Assembly: GCA_020427155.1 (NCBI GenBank)
Contig: JAGQOW010000007.1
Coordinates: 1 to 46,030 of the forward strand
Source: Planctomycetales bacterium
GTDB lineage: Bacteria > Planctomycetota > Planctomycetia > Pirellulales > Lacipirellulaceae
Length of the DNA stretch: 46,030 nt
Direction: 5' to 3'
Part shown: positions 28,899 to 37,467 of the stretch, piece by piece
Layout of the letters: each line of letters opens with the position of its first letter
Position numbering within the stretch: position 1 is the first letter of the stretch
Position numbers and translations under genes: made by a program
Notes under the pieces: model-generated
Told to the model about the DNA's origin: nothing
Database searches by the model: none
What the model saw: the letters and a program-made list of their open reading frames with translations, nothing else

Positions 28899-29606
28899 TC
28901 AAGGATTGCCGTCGACAGGATTCCAACCGTCGATCAGCCAACTAGATGTGGTGACGTCTGTTCCTTCGGTCAACATAAGACTGAGGGTAAACGAGTACCC
29001 TGCGGAGTCGGCAGCAGACGCCTCGTAAGTCAACACCGCACGAGGAGGCTTCAGGTCGCTGGCGATGTGCGACTCGCGCAGCAGGACTGGCATTTCACCA
29101 CGTTGATGCATTTCGGCAAGTGCCAGGGCCACCGGATCTTGGCTAAGTTGGGCGTTGACGACCGCCTCAGAGAAGATTGGTACCGCGACGTTGTTGGCGT
29201 CCGCTGCGCTGAGACTCTTGACTGCGTTGGTTGTCAGCAGATTCAACGCTGCTTCCGAATGCCCTTCTGCCAAGAGCGAAATCCAGAGCCGACTCGTCTC
29301 ATCTGCCTGTCTACGCAACAGAGAGGCATGCACCTGCACGCTCGTGACCGAAGCCGTCCCACAGACGATCGCCAGAGCAAGCCCGCAATAGGCAAGACGC
29401 GTCCCCAACAACGCACCGTCGGAGTTCTTGATCCTGGCGAGCGCCCAGAGCGCAACTGCCACTGCGAGCAAAGGAACTACCACCAGCAGCAACGAGGAGA
29501 ATACCACCGGCGAGAGTAACCCGAGCACAAACGCCAAGACGGCCGACGTGCTCAACGATTGATATTGCCCAAGCTCATCGGCGTCGTACGAGCTTACTGA
29601 ATCCAT
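28899..29606 (-). CDS. Membrane protein with DUF4190-like N-terminus
   Basis: 235 aa. A short acidic N-terminus with YQSLSTSAVLAFVLGLLSPV begins a first helix; a second and third helix follow (LLAVAVALWALARI, YCGLALAIVCGTASV), the double-helix arrangement of DUF4190-like proteins where NSDGALLGTRLAYCGLAL separates them. The rest, about 145 residues, is extracytoplasmic and begins with a helical stretch then a mixed alpha/beta region (AVLTYEASAADSAGYSFTLSLML). Function unknown. The start codon at 29606 has no clear ribosome-binding site; repeat element copy B ends 35 bases upstream of it. Confidence 0.7.
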   Translation of the reverse strand: MDSVSSYDADELGQYQSLSTSAVLAFVLGLLSPVVFSSLLLVVVPLLAVAVALWALARIKNSDGALLGTRLAYCGLALAIVCGTASVTSVQVHASLLRRQADETSRLWISLLAEGHSEAALNLLTTNAVKSLSAADANNVAVPIFSEAVVNAQLSQDPVALALAEMHQRGEMPVLLRESHIASDLKPPRAVLTYEASAADSAGYSFTLSLMLTEGTDVTTSSWLIDGWNPVDGNP

Positions 29607-29641
29607 TGCTGGCCCAAACGATGAAGGAAGATTGACAACCT

Positions 29642-29743
29642 ATTGATCCTTGCGCGGCGAATAAGCCACCGCCACAACCGGTTTCCTGGTTGGAGGCAGC
29701 GAGTTGTGGCGGTGGCACTGGTTCATTTCGCGCAATGATCAAT
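29642..29743 (-). repeat. Compound palindromic element, copy B
   Basis: 102 bp. Outer arms ATTGATCCTTGCGCG (29642-29656) and CGCGCAATGATCAAT (29729-29743) pair with one mismatch. The inner stem is perfect over 14 bp: GCCACCGCCACAAC (29665-29678) with GTTGTGGCGGTGGC (29703-29716). Read on the minus strand, the loop contains CCTCCAACCAGGAAAC, matching CCTCCCCACCAGTAAAC of copy A, while the stem sequence is entirely different. The element lies between the CvpA-like gene and the DUF4190-like gene. Confidence 0.85.
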
Positions 29744-29774
29744 GACGGCAAGTAATTCTCCAAAATACGGCTTA

Positions 29775-30299
29775 CTAGCTGCCCAGGAAAGGATGGTCGG
29801 CCTTTTCACCTTGCACGAAACTCTTCAGCACGCCTCGAAAAGGCGCCCGAGCGTATTTGAACGTCGTTTGTTGCCACTCAGACGCATCACCAAAGGACCA
29901 TTCTCCCGCCTTGATCGGCACTCGTTCCAACGTGTAAGCAGTAAAGCTGGTCAACATAACGGCCACCAGGATTCCCATCAGAGGTCCGGCAATCTTGTCG
30001 AGCAAGGGGACAAATCTCATTCTGACATCCGAAGCGGCTTTGGTAGCCAGGTGCATCACCGTAACCGACAAGGCAAAGGTCCCCCAGATTCCGGCAAAAA
30101 CGAAGTACCATGCCAACTCCGCCGGCTTGCCCGACTGCGCTAACAGGAAATTCCCGAACGGTACTCCGGCAAAAATGGCCAGGATTCCCGCCAGCAGAAT
30201 ATTGAACAGAGCAATCGTATTACTCCATAGCCCTTCGTTGACGGTCATGGCAACCGCCGCAAACAGCAGGAAGAGCAGCATTACAGTGAGGTAGAGCAT
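29775..30299 (-). CDS. CvpA-family membrane protein
   Basis: 174 aa. Four hydrophobic segments (YLTVMLLFLLFAAVAMTV, ALFNILLAGILAIFAGV, WYFVFAGIWGTFALSV, LMGILVAVMLTSFTAYTL) with a conserved-looking connection FVPLLDKIAGPLMGILVAVM match the size and layout of CvpA (colicin V production) family inner-membrane proteins, whose role is not fully understood (envelope integrity). It begins 66 bases after the stop of the GspE-like gene and is probably in the same transcript. Assignment rests on layout and the D-K-x-x-G-x-x-x-G segment. Confidence 0.65.
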   Translation of the reverse strand: MLYLTVMLLFLLFAAVAMTVNEGLWSNTIALFNILLAGILAIFAGVPFGNFLLAQSGKPAELAWYFVFAGIWGTFALSVTVMHLATKAASDVRMRFVPLLDKIAGPLMGILVAVMLTSFTAYTLERVPIKAGEWSFGDASEWQQTTFKYARAPFRGVLKSFVQGEKADHPFLGS

Positions 30300-30365
30300 C
30301 GTGGGTTCTAAATTACGAGTTACGAGTGGTTACAATCGGCTAAAACTCCAGGCCAACGAACTGGG

Positions 30366-32297
30366 CTATTGCTTGAGTACTCTCATCAATTCAGGTACCG
30401 AGGTAATGCCTTTGGCGACCAGCAGAATTCCTTCCTCCTGAAGCGACCGCTGACGAGCAGCGCGGGCAGCCTTTTTCAGCAGGGAAAGCTTGGGGTCTTT
30501 CACAAGAATCTCTCGCATTTGGTCGGTGACCTTCAGCAATTCAAAGATTCCTGTCCGTCCCTTATACCCCAAACCCTGGCAGGTTGCGCAGGGCTTGTTG
30601 ATTTCTTCGCCCTTGGGTGGGCGGTATAAATGCTCGATCTTGCCGCTGGGGATGCCCAGTTTCCGGAGTACCTCTCCCGGCGGCGTGTAGGCCACTTTGC
30701 AGTCGGGGCACAGCAGTCGAATCAACCGCTGGTAGAGCACCGCCTTGGACGTCGAAGCCAATTCTTTGGCCGGGATTTTCATCTGCAGCAATCGCAGCAA
30801 AGCCTCGGCAGACTCGCGTGCGCGCACATTGGTAATCACGACCCGTTCATCCCGAACCTCGTTGAGCAAGAGTTTTGCCGTTTCTACATTGACGAAGTCT
30901 CGGCAGACATAGACGTTGGGATAGGTGCGAATGAGCGAAGGAAGGATCGTAGCCGGCGTTTCCCCGGCGGCAGCATCGTAGGTTGTTACCTTGAGATTCT
31001 GAATCTCCTCTTCTGGGTGATTCAAGTCTTCAATCGAGACAAAATCTCGCATGAGGCGATCAGTTTCGCTAATCGAAATGTTCGTGATCGTTGTCAGCCC
31101 GTCGCCGGGAAGCGAAGACAGAACAAGCAAGCCATGGTCGGAAGCCATGAGCTCCTCCCATTGCTGCTGCAGGCCTTCGCGCATACCCAGGTCGTTGTAA
31201 TTGAAGAGAGACTTCTTTTCGCCATGCAGAGTCACAATCACCCGCTCGCCACTCGCTACGCCCTGGGTGACCAAAGGACAAGTGTAGGACTTGTTTCGGT
31301 ATTTGGCTCCGAATTCGCCCGACTGTTTGCTCTTGCGATCTTTGGCATTCAGATTGGCAAGCGTTTTGAGAACCGCCAACATGACGTCGTTGGATTCTCG
31401 ATCGCGAGCGTCGCCGTTATGCCAGACGCCGTCAATCTCGTGTCGCACATTGACCGACTGCTTCGTGAAGTCGAGCAATACCCGCTCGCAACGATGTTTC
31501 ACCATTTCAACGATCAAGTCTTTGGCAAGCAGGTAGCCCGGCGAATGTCTGGCCGACAGCAAATTGGCGTTGTTGGTATTGTTGTCTTCTGCCCCCATCG
31601 CCATCAGGTCGACCGGGGCGCCTTTTTCGTATTCGGCCTTTCGTTCGGCACTGACTTTGATCCCCACCATATTCCCGAGGCTGGCGAACACGTATCGCCA
31701 CCAGGCTCCAGTAAGCACCGTCTCATGCGGCTCGACGTTCTTGTTGTGGATCAATACATAGGGAATCCATGTCGCCACGAAGACGACAAACAAGATGGGA
31801 GTGCGAATGATAGCTCCCAGCGGCAAGAAGAACATCAACAGCGTTAGCAACGCCATCGGGAAGAAGATAATCGGATTCCATTTATGCCAACCGAGCTTAT
31901 AGATCTGAGTATCGCGATTCACCCAATCGCCAGCCCGCACCCACATCAAGACGACCAGGAACATCAATATCGGCTTGAAGACGAGCGAGATACTGAAACG
32001 GAGGGCTTGAGCCTGCTGGGCAAAAGCCGCGGCGGCATTGCCAGGAGCTTGCCCGCCGCCAGCGGGTCGCGCAGCTGCAGCTTCCTCCTGCGCCGGCTCC
32101 TCCTGTTCATCCGCATTACCCGCTACCGCTCGCCCACTCTTTCTTATCCCTGCCCCATCAATTTCAGCACCAGCCGCTTGGACTGCTCCAATTTCAGCAG
32201 TACTGACCTGCGCCCAGGCAGCAGTCGGCGCAAGCACCATGGCCAGCAGCCCAAGCATCGCGGTTATCAAGAACTGGAGTCGTGTCATTGGCTGCAT
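30366..32297 (-). CDS. Degenerate GspE/PilB-like ATPase-fold membrane protein
   Basis: 643 aa. Unlike classic type II secretion ATPases it begins with an export-type segment (FLITAMLGLLAMVLAPTAAWA), an Ala/Glu-rich linker, and two or three membrane helices (about 105-185). The C-terminal ~400 residues have the GspE/PilB fold and its tetra-Cys zinc site (CPDC near 530, CATC near 570). The nucleotide site is degraded: where the Walker A GPTGSGKTT should be, the chain reads SLPGDGLTT with Lys replaced by Leu401; the Walker B and His-box positions are also changed (VYVCRDFVN, ITNVRAR). It overlaps the PilT-like gene at TGATG, so translation is coupled. Confidence 0.9.
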   Translation of the reverse strand: MQPMTRLQFLITAMLGLLAMVLAPTAAWAQVSTAEIGAVQAAGAEIDGAGIRKSGRAVAGNADEQEEPAQEEAAAARPAGGGQAPGNAAAAFAQQAQALRFSISLVFKPILMFLVVLMWVRAGDWVNRDTQIYKLGWHKWNPIIFFPMALLTLLMFFLPLGAIIRTPILFVVFVATWIPYVLIHNKNVEPHETVLTGAWWRYVFASLGNMVGIKVSAERKAEYEKGAPVDLMAMGAEDNNTNNANLLSARHSPGYLLAKDLIVEMVKHRCERVLLDFTKQSVNVRHEIDGVWHNGDARDRESNDVMLAVLKTLANLNAKDRKSKQSGEFGAKYRNKSYTCPLVTQGVASGERVIVTLHGEKKSLFNYNDLGMREGLQQQWEELMASDHGLLVLSSLPGDGLTTITNISISETDRLMRDFVSIEDLNHPEEEIQNLKVTTYDAAAGETPATILPSLIRTYPNVYVCRDFVNVETAKLLLNEVRDERVVITNVRARESAEALLRLLQMKIPAKELASTSKAVLYQRLIRLLCPDCKVAYTPPGEVLRKLGIPSGKIEHLYRPPKGEEINKPCATCQGLGYKGRTGIFELLKVTDQMREILVKDPKLSLLKKAARAARQRSLQEEGILLVAKGITSVPELMRVLKQ

Positions 32298-33451
32298 CAA
32301 ATCATACCGCCTTGGGAAACATCAATTCCTTTAAGTGCCATCTTCAGTGCTTCGCGATTCGGTGCGACTTCCATCGCCACCGTGCGATCGATGAGCTCAT
32401 CGTCGACAAGTTTCTTGAGACTCTGCGTAAAGTCCTGCATGCCATCTTCGGCGCCCACTCGAATTGCATCGGGGAGACGATGGTCTTGTTCTTCCAGGAC
32501 CAGTTTGCGAATGGTTGGCGTAAAAGTCATGATTTCGCAAGTTGGCACCCGTCCGACCCCTGGCTTGATCGATTTGAGCAGCTTCTGCGCAATGATGCCT
32601 TTCATGTTCATGGCGATAGCGCTTCGCAGAGCGCCATGCATTTCCTGAGGAAAGAGGTCGAGAATACGCCCGATCGTCGAAGCGGCGGTACTAGCGTGAA
32701 TCGTTCCGAAGACCAGGTGGCCGGTCTCAGCCGCGTGGATGGCGGTCATAAACGTTTCTTTATCACGCATTTCTCCCACGAGCATCACATCGGGGTCTTC
32801 ACGAACCGCGTGCTTCATGCCGACTTCGAAGTCGACTACGTCGAGACCAATCTCGCGTTGATTGATCAGACACTTCTGTTCGGTAAACACAAACTCGATC
32901 GGATCTTCCAGGGTAAGAATGTGTTTTCGATACCTGCTGTTAATCCAGTTGAGCATCGAAGCGATAGTTGTGCTCTTGCCAGAGCCGGTGACGCCGGCCA
33001 AAAGGATCATGCCCTGATCGTAGGTACAAAGTCTTTCGATCGTAGGCGGCAGGTTGAGACCCTCGAAGTCGGGAATCCAGCTGCTGACGCGACGCGCTAC
33101 CATGCCGATATGCCCAAGTTGCTGCAGCAGGTTGACTCGAAACCGCCAGTTGATGCCATCCACCTCGCACATGTGGGCAAAGTCAGCCCCGCCGTCCTTG
33201 TCGAAGATCTTGCGACTCCGCTCGTTCATCAGCGGGAAGCAAAGCCGGACCATTTCTTCGTCGTCGATCGGACCGCGGTCCATAGGCCGCAGCGAGCCGT
33301 CCACCCGCAGCATAGGAGGACGACCGACCTTGAGGTGTAAATCGCTCGCTTCATGTTTCACGCAAGCGCGAAACATCTTGTTGACCTCAAGCTCTTGATG
33401 CCGGGCGACGAAACTATCGTAGTCCGCTTCGTTGATCGAGGATTTCGACAT
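32297..33451 (-). CDS. PilT-like twitching/secretion ATPase
   Basis: 384 aa, close to PilT length (about 345). All motifs of an active type II/IV secretion ATPase are present: N-terminal DLHLKVGRPPMLRVDG, Walker A GVTGSGKST at 153-161, Asp box LTLEDPIEF, Walker B REDPDVMLVGEMRDKET near 217-233, and His box ETGHLVFGTIHAS. It should form hexamers that drive pilus retraction or a related assembly system. ATG at 33451 has GGAG 9 bases upstream. The stop codon overlaps the start of the degenerate GspE-like gene. No pilin or assembly platform gene is in the window. Confidence 0.92.
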   Translation of the reverse strand: MSKSSINEADYDSFVARHQELEVNKMFRACVKHEASDLHLKVGRPPMLRVDGSLRPMDRGPIDDEEMVRLCFPLMNERSRKIFDKDGGADFAHMCEVDGINWRFRVNLLQQLGHIGMVARRVSSWIPDFEGLNLPPTIERLCTYDQGMILLAGVTGSGKSTTIASMLNWINSRYRKHILTLEDPIEFVFTEQKCLINQREIGLDVVDFEVGMKHAVREDPDVMLVGEMRDKETFMTAIHAAETGHLVFGTIHASTAASTIGRILDLFPQEMHGALRSAIAMNMKGIIAQKLLKSIKPGVGRVPTCEIMTFTPTIRKLVLEEQDHRLPDAIRVGAEDGMQDFTQSLKKLVDDELIDRTVAMEVAPNREALKMALKGIDVSQGGMI

Positions 33452-33513
33452 AACTGGTTGCTCCAGCAGCAGCTGTTTGCGAATCGGCCCAGGATCGGTT
33501 GGGCAAAAAAGTC

Positions 33514-34287
33514 TCAGGCCACCATTCGCACATAAACACCATGGTCTGCCATGATGCGTTTCGTTTCTTGGATTGTAAACTCGCCGAAGTGAAAAATACT
33601 GGCCGCCAAAGCCGCATCGGCCTTTCCTTTGGTCACTGCTTCAGCCAGATGCTCGGGGCACCCTGCCCCGCCGCTCGCGACGACCGGTATCGAAACCGCT
33701 TCGCTTACCGCGGCGGTGATCTCTAAATCGTATCCATCCTTGGTGCCGTCGGCGTCCATGCTGGTCAGCACAATTTCGCCAGCTCCTAGCTGCTCGACCT
33801 GCTGAGCCCAGTCGACCGCTTCGAGCCCCGTCCCGATACGGCCCCCGTTGATGTGAACTTCCCAGATTTCTCTGCCATCGCGCTGCACACGTTTTGGATC
33901 GATGTTGACGACAATGCATTGGCTGCCAAATCGTTTTGCCGCGACGCGCACGAACTCGGGGTCGGTCACCGCTGCCGAATTGATCGACACTTTGTCGCAC
34001 CCTGCCAGGAGCAGCTTGCGGACATCTTCGATGGTGCGGATGCCGCCGCCCACGGTGAGCGGCATGAATACTTGTTCGGCCGTGCGCCGCACGACGTCGG
34101 CCATGATATCTCGGCCTTCGTGGCTGGCGCAAATATCAAGGAAGACAAGCTCGTCGGCGCCCTCGCGCTCGTAGCGAGCCGCCACTTCGACCGGATCGCC
34201 AGCATCGCGAAGGTTCACAAAATTGGTCCCCTTCACCACACGACCTTGATCGACATCAAGACACGGGATCACGCGTTTGGCAAGCAT
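33514..34287 (-). CDS. hisF: Imidazole glycerol phosphate synthase cyclase subunit
   Basis: 257 aa, standard length. It converts PRFAR plus ammonia into IGP and AICAR in histidine synthesis, working with HisH. The barrel has [20 protein letters not shown] with catalytic Asp in [13 protein letters not shown] for phosphate binding, [13 protein letters not shown] with the second catalytic Asp, and ASGGAG. ATG at 34287 starts the conserved sequence; an ATG 27 bases upstream is possible but not favoured. No other his gene is nearby, as is common in planctomycetes. It may be co-transcribed with the PilT-like gene 62 bases downstream. Confidence 0.96.
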   Translation of the reverse strand: MLAKRVIPCLDVDQGRVVKGTNFVNLRDAGDPVEVAARYEREGADELVFLDICASHEGRDIMADVVRRTAEQVFMPLTVGGGIRTIEDVRKLLLAGCDKVSINSAAVTDPEFVRVAAKRFGSQCIVVNIDPKRVQRDGREIWEVHINGGRIGTGLEAVDWAQQVEQLGAGEIVLTSMDADGTKDGYDLEITAAVSEAVSIPVVASGGAGCPEHLAEAVTKGKADAALAASIFHFGEFTIQETKRIMADHGVYVRMVA

Positions 34288-34606
34288 GGCTAGGAGACCG
34301 GAGGCTATAGGCAAAAGGCTTCAGGAAAGCAACGGTGGGACCTCAAGAGCGGGGGTCGGCGCGCCTGTCGGGGCAACCATCCCCCGAGGACAAAAGACAA
34401 CAGCCCACAGCGGCAAAAAAGCCTATTCTCTAGTCCGAAGTTCCCTAAACTCTTCAGTTTAAGTAGGCCTGGGGCAGGGGTCAACTAGCGAGAGGGCTCG
34501 GCAGCGGGTCCGATTGTCCCTGAAAATCAGCTCGCTCTTCCTCGAATGCCCAATTGACCAAATGACCATTCCAGGGGCCAGCAACCGCATTTCATTGCTC
34601 AATTGA
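34288..34606. other. Intergenic region between dinG and hisF (319 bp)
   Basis: No gene is supported. A small hairpin, TAAACT CTTC AGTTTA (34445-34460), is the only clear structure; it has no T-run in either direction. The sequence CAATTGATCATTG near 34594-34606 resembles part of the outer arm of the palindromic elements but no partner arm was found. Confidence 0.45.
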
Positions 34607-36682
34607 TCATTGCTGCCTGCTGTGATCGAGCTTTCCCCGAACTGACCCACCTCCGGCTGAGGCATAGTCGATTTCAGTCTGGCGACAGTTGGGCAAGGAC
34701 TCCAGGAAGACCCGGCCGTACGATTTGCTATGAATCCGGGGATCTAAGATAACCACGCGCCCCGTGTCGCTGGAACTGCGGATCAGGCGTCCAAAACCTT
34801 GTTTGAGTTTTAGCACCGCCTCGGGGAGCTGATACTGGCGGAACGGCTCGCCGCCTGACTCGCGAATGGCCTCGACCCGCGCTTCGGTCAGAGGTCGGTC
34901 GGGTACACTGAACGGGAGTTTGGTAATGATTACCAACTGCAGTGCGTCGCCGGGAACGTCGACTCCTTGCCAAAAACTGTCGGTTCCCAGCAAGACCGAG
35001 CGGGGGTCCTTCTTGAACAGGTCAATCATTTGCGTACGCGGGGTTCCGTCGGCCTGACTCAACAGATTCAGATTGTTTGCCCGAAGCCAGGGAGTTAATC
35101 GCGAAGCCACGCGGCGCATCATTTCGTAATTGGTAAAGAGCACAAAGGCATGGCCATCGGACTCGCGAATGAAACGCTGCATCATCTCGACGCTCGCGCG
35201 TTCGAATTCACTGCTTTCGGCGCTAGGGTCGGGCATGCCGCGTAGCGTGATCAGTTCGGCTTGTTCTTGATAGTCAAAGGGGCTGTCGAGCTGGAGTGTG
35301 CTGCTCTTGATGAGCCCCAATCGTTGGCGAAAGAAGTCAAACGATTCTTGTTTGCCGACAGCCAGGGTCGCGCTGGTGAGAATGACCGTGGACGTCTGAT
35401 TGAAAAGCTGATCGCGGAGGGCGGGACCAACGTCGATCGGAGCAGCCGAGAGTGTAAGCCGCGGCAAGCCGCGACGCGTCTGATAGGACTCGATCCAATA
35501 GACGGCGGAGTCGATGCGCTGGTTGTGCCAACTTTGCAATTCGCTTGCCAGACTGCCGAGTCGATCATGCGCGGCAAGGAAATCTTGCCGATCGGTATCT
35601 TCACTCTGCGCGTCGCCCGCCCGCTTGACTTCGCGGGCCAACGCCTGGAGTTCGCTGCTGAGGTGGTTGCGAATGTCGATCGGCTGACTGACCCGGCCGT
35701 TGGAGGGGGCCTGGTCATCGCGCCAGTCGAGCAAGTCGGCAAAGAACTCGTCGGCAACCAATCGGCACTTGTCGACCATTTGCTGCAGTTCCCGCAGGTC
35801 ATGGTGAACCAGCAACCCCTTTTGCGTTCGGTCGTTGTACAAACGGCTGAGCATGTAGTCGATCTGCCCGCTGGTCAGCCGGATGCCCATGTGATCGGCC
35901 GCCACCGCTTCGACGTTGTGGGCTTCATCGAGCACGACCACATCGTAGTCGGGTAAGATGCTCGCCCCCTGGCGGCGCAAGGCCAGATCGCTGAAGAACA
36001 GCGCATGGTTGACGATCATCAATTGCGCGTGTTGTACTCGCCGACGATCTTGATAGTAAAAGCACTTCTTGAACTCTGGACACCGGCGTCCCATACAGTT
36101 GCCATGGTCGCTGGCCACCTCGTCCCACACCTGAGGCAACGGCTGATAGGGCAAATCGCTGAGCGAACCATCGTGGGTCGCTTCGCTCCAGGTACGCAGG
36201 TCGCGCAGTTGGTCGTAGGCATCTTGGTTGTCGAACAGGCTCTTGCTGCGAGAGAGTGCGCTATCGAGACGCCTGAGGCTAATGTAGTTGCGGCGTCCCT
36301 TGACCAGGACTGCGGAAAACTCGCGGGGGATCACGCTATTGAGTAAAGGCAGATCCTTGCGGAGCAGCTGCTCCTGCAGACTAATCGTATGGGTCGCAAC
36401 GACAATGCGCAGGGGCTTCTCGGGTTGGTTTTCATCCGCTGGCGGTTTGGTCGCCGCCAGGATCGTTGGCACGAGATAAGCAAAGCTCTTGCCGACGCCC
36501 GTGCCTGCTTCGACCACCAGATGCTGTTTCTCCTCGATAGCAGTTGCCACGGCGTCGGCCATTGCCAACTGCTGAGGCCGGGTTTCGTAGTTTTTCAGCC
36601 GACGAGCAATCGAGCCCTCAGGACCGAGGATATCGACTACAGCAAGAGTCTGGTTGGAAGACATTCGGCGCTTACTCGGCAT
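34607..36682 (-). CDS. dinG: DinG-family ATP-dependent DNA helicase
   Basis: 691 aa, normal for the XPD/DinG group. Motif I is EAGTGVGKS at 58-66, motif II is DEAH at 252-255, with VATHTISLQEQLL between them, later motifs STVILTSATLAVG, LLGTDSFWQGVDVPGDAL and KQGFGRLIRSS. The iron-sulfur domain shows C196, C201 and C207 (CMGRRCPEFKKC), but the expected first Cys in KGRRNYISLRR is Ser135. It unwinds DNA 5' to 3' and helps replication past obstacles. ATG at 36682 overlaps the upstream gene by 11 bases; ATG at 36664 is an alternative. Confidence 0.93.
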   Translation of the reverse strand: MPSKRRMSSNQTLAVVDILGPEGSIARRLKNYETRPQQLAMADAVATAIEEKQHLVVEAGTGVGKSFAYLVPTILAATKPPADENQPEKPLRIVVATHTISLQEQLLRKDLPLLNSVIPREFSAVLVKGRRNYISLRRLDSALSRSKSLFDNQDAYDQLRDLRTWSEATHDGSLSDLPYQPLPQVWDEVASDHGNCMGRRCPEFKKCFYYQDRRRVQHAQLMIVNHALFFSDLALRRQGASILPDYDVVVLDEAHNVEAVAADHMGIRLTSGQIDYMLSRLYNDRTQKGLLVHHDLRELQQMVDKCRLVADEFFADLLDWRDDQAPSNGRVSQPIDIRNHLSSELQALAREVKRAGDAQSEDTDRQDFLAAHDRLGSLASELQSWHNQRIDSAVYWIESYQTRRGLPRLTLSAAPIDVGPALRDQLFNQTSTVILTSATLAVGKQESFDFFRQRLGLIKSSTLQLDSPFDYQEQAELITLRGMPDPSAESSEFERASVEMMQRFIRESDGHAFVLFTNYEMMRRVASRLTPWLRANNLNLLSQADGTPRTQMIDLFKKDPRSVLLGTDSFWQGVDVPGDALQLVIITKLPFSVPDRPLTEARVEAIRESGGEPFRQYQLPEAVLKLKQGFGRLIRSSSDTGRVVILDPRIHSKSYGRVFLESLPNCRQTEIDYASAGGGSVRGKLDHSRQQ

Positions 36683-37241
36683 CCAAATCGTGGCGAAGCT
36701 TTTTTAACCGATCAGTCGTCTCCGGAGATTCTTTCAGCTCACACAAGGGAACTAACTCTTCCATGATTTGCTCCCAATCAAGGGCATCACTTTGGCGTAT
36801 GAGTATTCCCTCGATATCCGCCCAGTCTCTCGTTCTTCCCGCAAATGCTTTCAAGACGATGAGGTCTTCAGCCGAAGCGGTCTTAAGTACTACTCCCGGC
36901 AGGTACTGAAAGTCGCTGCTGCGCCTTATCATTCTCTCTTCGTAGGAGCGCCCTGCCAAAGAAATATCTAACGGCACACCATCCGAGGCAAACAAGAGGA
37001 CCACTCGGCTTGCTACCGAAAAATCGTAGGCGTCATCAACGCGAGACTTGAAGTGCTTCAGGAGTTCGGTGACATATGCCGCTTCGTTTTCAAATCCTGT
37101 CAATAAGCACAGATCTGCATCCTGGGTTTGGCGTACCTCGCCCCATCGGACTAGCGCCAGCCCTCCGATGAAGCAGAACTTCCACTGGCGGTCTTGGCAG
37201 AACTTCTGGATTTCCAGAGCCGCCCTGTAAAGTCCGTTCAC
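36672..37241 (-). CDS. AbiEii-like nucleotidyltransferase
   Basis: 189 aa from GTG at 37241, with GGGAG 3-7 bases upstream. The nucleotidyltransferase fold shows FCFIGGLALVRWGEVRQTQDADLCL, the G-G-x-A-x-x-R-x-G followed by T-x-D-x-D metal-site pattern, and later SAEDLIVLKAFAGRTRDWADIEGIL, the D-W-x-D block found in AbiEii/minimal nucleotidyltransferases. The start overlaps the stop of the preceding small gene by 4 bases (GTGA), so the two are co-translated. Members act as toxins that modify nucleotides or RNA in two-gene modules; whether this one is toxic cannot be judged from sequence. Confidence 0.85.
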   Translation of the reverse strand: MNGLYRAALEIQKFCQDRQWKFCFIGGLALVRWGEVRQTQDADLCLLTGFENEAAYVTELLKHFKSRVDDAYDFSVASRVVLLFASDGVPLDISLAGRSYEERMIRRSSDFQYLPGVVLKTASAEDLIVLKAFAGRTRDWADIEGILIRQSDALDWEQIMEELVPLCELKESPETTDRLKKLRHDLDAE

Positions 37242-37453
37242 GATCTCCCTTTCGCGAAGATTCGTTGCATCTCAATCAGGCCGCTTGTCGTAGCAGTTCT
37301 GGCGTGCTGAAGACCTGCCTCAAGGAGCTGGTCAATAAGGTATGCATCATTCTCGTGCCGTGCGTTGCGCAGTTCCTGGCGCCGGACCTTCTCCATCGCA
37401 GGTCCTGTTCTCTTCCAGCGATCGACAAATTCTCGCGCTTCTTCGTTGGTCAA
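37238..37453 (-). CDS. Small partner protein (possible antitoxin)
   Basis: 71 aa, all-helical and charged: LTNEEAREFVDRWKRTGPAMEKVRRQELR, then HENDAYLIDQLLEAGLQHA. The start is TTG at 37453, accepted because AAGGAG lies 8 bases before it and no ATG or GTG fits. The AAGGAG overlaps the thiG stop codon, so translation is likely coupled to thiG. It precedes the nucleotidyltransferase with a 4-base overlap, as expected for an antitoxin-toxin pair. I recognise no DNA-binding domain. Function is inferred from position. Confidence 0.75.
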   Translation of the reverse strand: MTNEEAREFVDRWKRTGPAMEKVRRQELRNARHENDAYLIDQLLEAGLQHARTATTSGLIEMQRIFAKGRS

Positions 37454-37461
37454 TAACCCAG

Positions 37462-37467
37462 CTCCTT
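37462..37467 (-). promoter_or_regulatory. Ribosome-binding site overlapping the thiG stop codon
   Basis: AAGGAG on the minus strand, 8 bases before the TTG start at 37453 and sharing bases with the TAA of thiG. It decides the unusual start codon and suggests translational coupling of the small partner gene to thiG. Confidence 0.8.
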
